Shown one piece after another: positions 33,529-36,909 of a stretch of 36,909 nucleotides of DNA (position 1 is the stretch's first letter; every line of letters begins with the position of its first letter). The stretch spans positions 1 to 36,909 of the forward strand of contig JAEEJW010000061.1 of NCBI GenBank assembly GCA_016282095.1, in the 5' to 3' direction. The stretch is from Ruminiclostridium sp. Lineage in GTDB: Bacteria; Bacillota; Clostridia; Oscillospirales; Ruminococcaceae. Under the pieces are notes generated by a model. That model searched no databases. It saw only the letters and a list, made by a program, of their open reading frames with translations, and was not told the origin of the DNA. A program made the position numbers and the translations under genes.

Positions 33529-33542
33529 TCCGCCGGAGCGGA
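33529..33542 (-). promoter_or_regulatory. Stem-loop at the predicted 5' end of the PNP-operon mRNA
   Basis: In the RNA UCCGC pairs with GCGGA around a UCCG tetraloop, starting about five bases after the predicted transcription start near 33546. It has the same placement as the stem-loop in the pfkA leader. Confidence 0.55.
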
Positions 33543-33552
33543 TATTCAATTT

Positions 33553-33581
33553 ATTATATCATATATAGAAGAAAAAATCAA
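33553..33581 (-). promoter_or_regulatory. Promoter of the PNP-mtnA-mtaD-cca-mreB operon
   Basis: Minus-strand TTGATT (33576-33581), 17-base spacer, TATAAT (33553-33558). The leader before PNP is about 55 bases. Confidence 0.82.
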
Positions 33582-33612
33582 TGGGAGAAGAGAAATAAAA
33601 AGCAATCAGAAC

Positions 33613-33647
33613 TGTCCGGGACAATATCGGGGGCGCGGGCTCCGCGC
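33613..33647. other. GC-rich palindromes in the divergent intergenic region
   Basis: Within the otherwise AT-rich 310-base gap between PNP and the DUF1846 gene lie an 11-base palindrome, TGTCC-G-GGACA (33613-33623), and a GCGCGG/CCGCGC stem with a three-base loop (33633-33647). They sit between the two divergent promoters. They could be a protein-binding site or the relic of a terminator; no U-run follows on either strand. Apart from these and the promoters I see nothing else in the gap. Confidence 0.5.
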
Positions 33648-33735
33648 TTATATCATATTTTCTTTGTTTTTTTCAATACCTTTGTCAAAAATAGTCCCGT
33701 TTTTCAGAAAATCCGGATTATAATTAAAAAAAGTC

Positions 33736-33764
33736 TTGAAATCGGAACGGTTTTGTAATATAAT
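33736..33764 (+). promoter_or_regulatory. Promoter of the DUF1846 operon
   Basis: TTGAAA (33736-33741), 17-base spacer, TATAAT (33759-33764). The predicted start near 33771 gives a leader of about 30 bases. Confidence 0.88.
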
Positions 33765-33801
33765 AGATATGTTATTGATTTTCTGAGGAAAGGACATTGA
33801 A

Positions 33802-35286
33802 ATGGAAGCTGATAAAAAAATAGGATTTGACAACGATCTATATCTGAAAACCCAGTCTGAGCATATCCGCGAGCGGATATCCCACTTTGACGACAAGCTG
33901 TACCTTGAATTCGGAGGCAAGTTGTTCGACGACTACCATGCCTCGAGAGTCCTGCCCGGATTCATGCCGGACAGTAAACTCCGGATGCTGATGCAGCTCA
34001 AGGACGAAGCGGAGATCGTCATAGTAATAAACTCCGGCGACATCGAAAAAAACAAGATACGCGGTGACCTGGGCATCACCTACGATGTGGATGTTATAAG
34101 GCTCATAAGCGTGTTCCGCAAGAGAGGACTGTATGTAAGCAGCGTAGTCCTCACCCAGTATGAGAACCAGACTTCGGCCGACGCATTTGCCGAGCGCCTC
34201 AAGGCTATCGGCGTGAAGGTATACCACCACTACCGCATAAGCGGCTATCCTTCCAATCTGTCGCTGATAATGAGCGACGAGGGCTACGGAAAGAACGACT
34301 ACATCGAAACGACCCGTCATCTTGTCGTTATAACCGCGCCGGGACCCGGAAGCGGAAAAATGGCGACCTGCCTGTCCCAGCTGTATCACGAGCATAAGCG
34401 CGGGCTCAATGCGGGCTATGCCAAGTTCGAGACATTCCCGATATGGAACCTGCCGCTGAAACATCCCGTTAATATAGCCTATGAAGCTGCGACTTCCGAC
34501 CTGAACGATGTCAATATGATAGACCCGTTCCACCTTGAAGCTTACGGCAAGACAACGGTAAACTACAACCGTGATGTCGAGATATTCCCCGTACTCAACG
34601 CCATGTTCGAGAGCATCTTCGGCAAGTCGCCGTACAAATCCCCGACGGACATGGGCGTCAATATGGCAGGCAACTGCATCATCAACGATGATATCGTAAG
34701 AGAAGCAGCCAAGGAAGAGATCATCAGACGCTACTACATAGGTCTCTGCGATTGCCGCAAGGGTCTTATCTCCGAAGAAGAGGTATATAAACTGGAACTC
34801 CTTATGAAACAGGCCGGCGTTACCAAGGAAGACCGCAGAGTCGTTGCTCCTGCACTTGCCAAAGAACAGGCCACCGGAAATCCCGCGGCAGCTATGGAGC
34901 TTCCCGACGGAACTATCATCACCGGAAAGACATCGAACCTGCTGGGAGCTTCCTCTGCCCTGCTGCTGAACGCGCTCAAATACTTCGGCGGCATTGATGA
35001 CGAAAAGCTTCTTATGTCGCCGGTAGTCATAGAACCTATACAGGATCTTAAAGTTAACCACCTCGGCAACATCAATCCGAGACTCCATACCGACGAGACG
35101 CTCCTCGCGCTGTCGATATGCGCCACCACCAGCGAAGACGCAAAGAAGGCTGTGGAACAGATATCCAAACTCCGCGGGTGCGATGTTCATTCCACCGTCA
35201 TACTATCCGCTGTGGACGAGCGCACATTCAAGCGCCTCGGCGTGAACCTCACCTGCGAGCCCAAATACGGCACTCCGGAATCATAA
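33802..35286 (+). CDS. DUF1846 (UPF0371) family protein of unknown function
   Basis: 494 residues, the usual length of this conserved but uncharacterised family, common in Firmicutes. MEADKKIGFDNDLYLKTQSE and HYRISGYPSNLSLIMSDEGY are characteristic. A glycine-rich loop APGPGSGKMATCLSQLYHE at about 179-197 looks like a nucleotide or phosphate loop, but it is not a standard Walker A followed by a clear Walker B. No signal peptide or membrane segment is seen, so the protein is cytoplasmic. The ATG at 33802-33804 has AGGAAAGG upstream. It is the first gene of an operon with a WalJ-type hydrolase three bases downstream. I cannot assign a reaction. Confidence 0.92.
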   Translation: MEADKKIGFDNDLYLKTQSEHIRERISHFDDKLYLEFGGKLFDDYHASRVLPGFMPDSKLRMLMQLKDEAEIVIVINSGDIEKNKIRGDLGITYDVDVIRLISVFRKRGLYVSSVVLTQYENQTSADAFAERLKAIGVKVYHHYRISGYPSNLSLIMSDEGYGKNDYIETTRHLVVITAPGPGSGKMATCLSQLYHEHKRGLNAGYAKFETFPIWNLPLKHPVNIAYEAATSDLNDVNMIDPFHLEAYGKTTVNYNRDVEIFPVLNAMFESIFGKSPYKSPTDMGVNMAGNCIINDDIVREAAKEEIIRRYYIGLCDCRKGLISEEEVYKLELLMKQAGVTKEDRRVVAPALAKEQATGNPAAAMELPDGTIITGKTSNLLGASSALLLNALKYFGGIDDEKLLMSPVVIEPIQDLKVNHLGNINPRLHTDETLLALSICATTSEDAKKAVEQISKLRGCDVHSTVILSAVDERTFKRLGVNLTCEPKYGTPES

Positions 35287-35289
35287 TCC

Positions 35290-36078
35290 ATGCGCGTAGT
35301 TTCAATATGCAGCTCCAGTAAAGCTAACTGCACATATATCGAAAGCGGCGGCAAGGGATTTCTCGTGGACATCGGCTGCACCTACAAGGCTCTGTGCAGC
35401 GGACTTGCGCTGGCAGGACGCAGCGTTGAGAACATAAACGCTGTGTTCATCACTCACGAGCATTCCGACCACATCGGCGGGCTCAGCGTACTCACAAAAC
35501 AACTGAAAGTCCCGGTCTACGCCTCGGAAGGAACGATGAACGCCATTATCGGCAAGGGCAAAGCAGCTCCCGGAGCAGATCTGCGTCTCGTCAGCGAAGC
35601 TGAGAACGCCCCGCTGAACGTTACTGCTCACGCGTTCCGCACTCCCCATGACAGCGCAGAGAGTACCGACTTTACTTTCTACGACGGCGAGAACAAGATC
35701 GCGGTCTGCACGGACCTCGGGAAAGTCACCGACGAAGTTCGCGGGAACCTGCTGGGCTGCCGGTTCGTGCTGCTGGAATCGAACTACGACCCGCAAATGC
35801 TTACCCGAAACCTCAATTACAGCTATCCGCTGAAAGAACGCATCCGTTCGGACAGAGGACACCTTTCAAACGGCGACTGCGCCGCCTTCGCAAGGGAACT
35901 TGTGAACTCCGGGACAGTCTCCATACTTCTCGGGCATCTGAGCCAGAATAACAATACACCCGAACTTGCTACAGGCACCACCGAGCGTGTTCTTGCGGCG
36001 GCGGGAGCTACCCGTGGCAGGGACTATGTCCTCGATGCGGCAGCTGTAACCGGAAACGGCAGGGCGATAGCGATATGA
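35290..36078 (+). CDS. MBL-fold metallo-hydrolase (WalJ/YycJ-like)
   Basis: 262 residues. Metallo-beta-lactamase fold with THEHSDHIGG (His56, His58, Asp60, His61) and a further LLGHLSQNNN near 218, typical of the YycJ/WalJ group. In other Firmicutes WalJ lies with the walRK genes and has been linked to wall metabolism and DNA-repair timing; here walRK is not adjacent, so the name rests on sequence only. The ATG at 35290 follows DUF1846 by three bases, and its stop overlaps the next start as ATGA. Confidence 0.9.
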   Translation: MRVVSICSSSKANCTYIESGGKGFLVDIGCTYKALCSGLALAGRSVENINAVFITHEHSDHIGGLSVLTKQLKVPVYASEGTMNAIIGKGKAAPGADLRLVSEAENAPLNVTAHAFRTPHDSAESTDFTFYDGENKIAVCTDLGKVTDEVRGNLLGCRFVLLESNYDPQMLTRNLNYSYPLKERIRSDRGHLSNGDCAAFARELVNSGTVSILLGHLSQNNNTPELATGTTERVLAAAGATRGRDYVLDAAAVTGNGRAIAI

Positions 36079-36909
36079 GCGGATTTGAATATTCGGACGA
36101 CAACAAGCGCTACCATACTCTTTATTATCACAACAAGCACACTTACGGCCGACGTGTCGTGAAGGCGGTCATCGATGCGGGTTTCACCTGCCCCAATATC
36201 GACGGCTCCCGCGGCACGGGCGGCTGCGTTTTCTGTAACGGGGGAAGCGGTTATTTCACAGCACCGCATACACTTTCGGTCACGGAACAGATAGAAAAGG
36301 AAAAGAAGCGCATTCTGGCAAAATACCCCGACGCGCTCATAAACGCCTATTTTCAGGCGCATACCAACACCTACGCCGATACCGCAACTCTCGGAAAGCT
36401 GTACCGTGAAGCCATAAACGCGGGCGTTCACAGTATTTCGGCAGCTACAAGAGCAGATTGTCTGGACGACGAAAAGGCTGTGCTGCTTGCATCTCTCGGA
36501 GTGCCGGTGACAGTGGAACTGGGATTGCAGACCATTCACGACGAAACGGCGCTGAAAATGAACCGCTGCCACACATACGCCGAATTTCTCACGGCTTACG
36601 AACTGCTGAAACGGCACGGACTGCGGGTCTGCGTGCATATTATAGACGGACTCCCCGGTGAGACACGGAAGATGATGCTTGAAACTGCGAATGAAGTCGG
36701 AAAGCTCCGGCCCGACGGAGTAAAAATACACCTGCTTCATGTTATCCGCGGCACAAAGCTGTGTGAGATGTACGAGAGCGGACTGTATGAACCGATGTCG
36801 AAAGATGAGTACATAGAAACTGTTGTTGAACAGCTGCGGCTCCTGCCGCCGGAGACTGTCATAGAACGCATTACCGGCGACGGCGATAAGCGCACGCTCG
36901 CCGCACCGC
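36075..36909 (+). CDS. Radical SAM protein, TIGR01212/YtqA-like (partial, 3' end off window)
   Basis: 278 codons are present before the window ends. The N-terminus carries FTCPNIDGSRGTGGCVFCN with Cys39, Cys51 and Cys54; the wide first gap (C-x11-C-x2-C) is typical of the TIGR01212 family (E. coli YhcC, Bacillus YtqA) and unlike the standard CxxxCxxC. AYFQAHTNTYA, VELGLQTIHDETA and HIIDGLPGET are further family blocks. The physiological reaction is not established. The start overlaps the WalJ stop by four bases and has no strong ribosome site. Confidence 0.93.
   Translation, partial: MSGFEYSDDNKRYHTLYYHNKHTYGRRVVKAVIDAGFTCPNIDGSRGTGGCVFCNGGSGYFTAPHTLSVTEQIEKEKKRILAKYPDALINAYFQAHTNTYADTATLGKLYREAINAGVHSISAATRADCLDDEKAVLLASLGVPVTVELGLQTIHDETALKMNRCHTYAEFLTAYELLKRHGLRVCVHIIDGLPGETRKMMLETANEVGKLRPDGVKIHLLHVIRGTKLCEMYESGLYEPMSKDEYIETVVEQLRLLPPETVIERITGDGDKRTLAAP

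Noticed and set aside
33492-33552. Riboswitch (for example purine or SAM) ahead of the PNP operon
   Set aside because: The predicted leader is about 55 bases, with one tetraloop hairpin and no conserved aptamer blocks.
33838-35190. A 450-codon minus-strand open frame opposite the DUF1846 gene
   Set aside because: It mirrors codons of a conserved gene that has a promoter and a ribosome site; its own composition is low-complexity with no domain.
1-36909. Mobile elements, CRISPR arrays, tRNA or rRNA genes
   Set aside because: No transposase or integrase motif, regularly spaced repeat, cloverleaf with a CCA end, or rRNA-like stretch was seen on either strand.

Overview
The window looks like chromosomal DNA of a low-to-mid GC Firmicute, most likely a Ruminococcus-like member of the Clostridia. 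This is inferred from gene content (hprK-murB-rapZ-whiA neighbourhood, PyrK/PyrD-type dihydroorotate dehydrogenase, a folate ECF S-component under a THF riboswitch, strong AGGAGG-type ribosome sites and sigma-A promoters of the TTGAAA-17-TATAAT kind). No transposase, phage gene, CRISPR array, tRNA or rRNA was seen. About 92% is coding, mostly on the minus strand, and every recognised gene looks intact except the two cut by the window edges.

Layout (minus-strand genes read right to left). 1-8786: a pyrimidine operon pyrC-pyrF-carA-carB-(four-helix membrane protein)-pyrK-pyrD, driven by a near-consensus promoter with a leader too short for a PyrR attenuator; pyrD runs off the left edge. 8855-11827: pfkA, then a THF riboswitch, folT (folate ECF S-component) and proC, closed by a terminator. 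11878-17493: hprK, a PHP phosphoesterase, a ROK sugar kinase, murB, rapZ and whiA from one promoter; yvcK, usually between rapZ and whiA, is absent. 17541-24517: a LacI regulator, a GH95 alpha-L-fucosidase-type enzyme and a large GH2 beta-galactosidase-type enzyme, both without secretion signals, with a palindromic operator candidate in the leader. 24644-27444 (plus strand): a second, divergent LacI regulator, tatD and a CorC-like CBS protein, ending in a strong bidirectional terminator. 27449-33581 (minus): purine nucleoside phosphorylase, mtnA, a GNAT acetyltransferase, an MTA/SAH-type deaminase, CCA-adding enzyme and MreB, all overlapping or nearly so. 33736-36909 (plus): a DUF1846 protein, a WalJ-type metallo-hydrolase and a radical SAM protein that runs off the right edge.

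Together the genes cover UMP synthesis, folate uptake and proline synthesis, glycolysis plus the HPr-kinase carbon-control and wall-synthesis cluster, intracellular trimming of fucosylated galactosides, and salvage of purine and methylthio/deoxy nucleosides. The points most worth a second look are the THF riboswitch abutted by a wobble-paired stem-loop and followed by a possible ribosome-site-sequestering helix, the recurrent stem-loops at predicted mRNA 5' ends, the PNP-mtnA-deaminase set, the membrane protein lodged in the pyr operon, the missing yvcK, and the operator-like repeats around the two divergent LacI genes.
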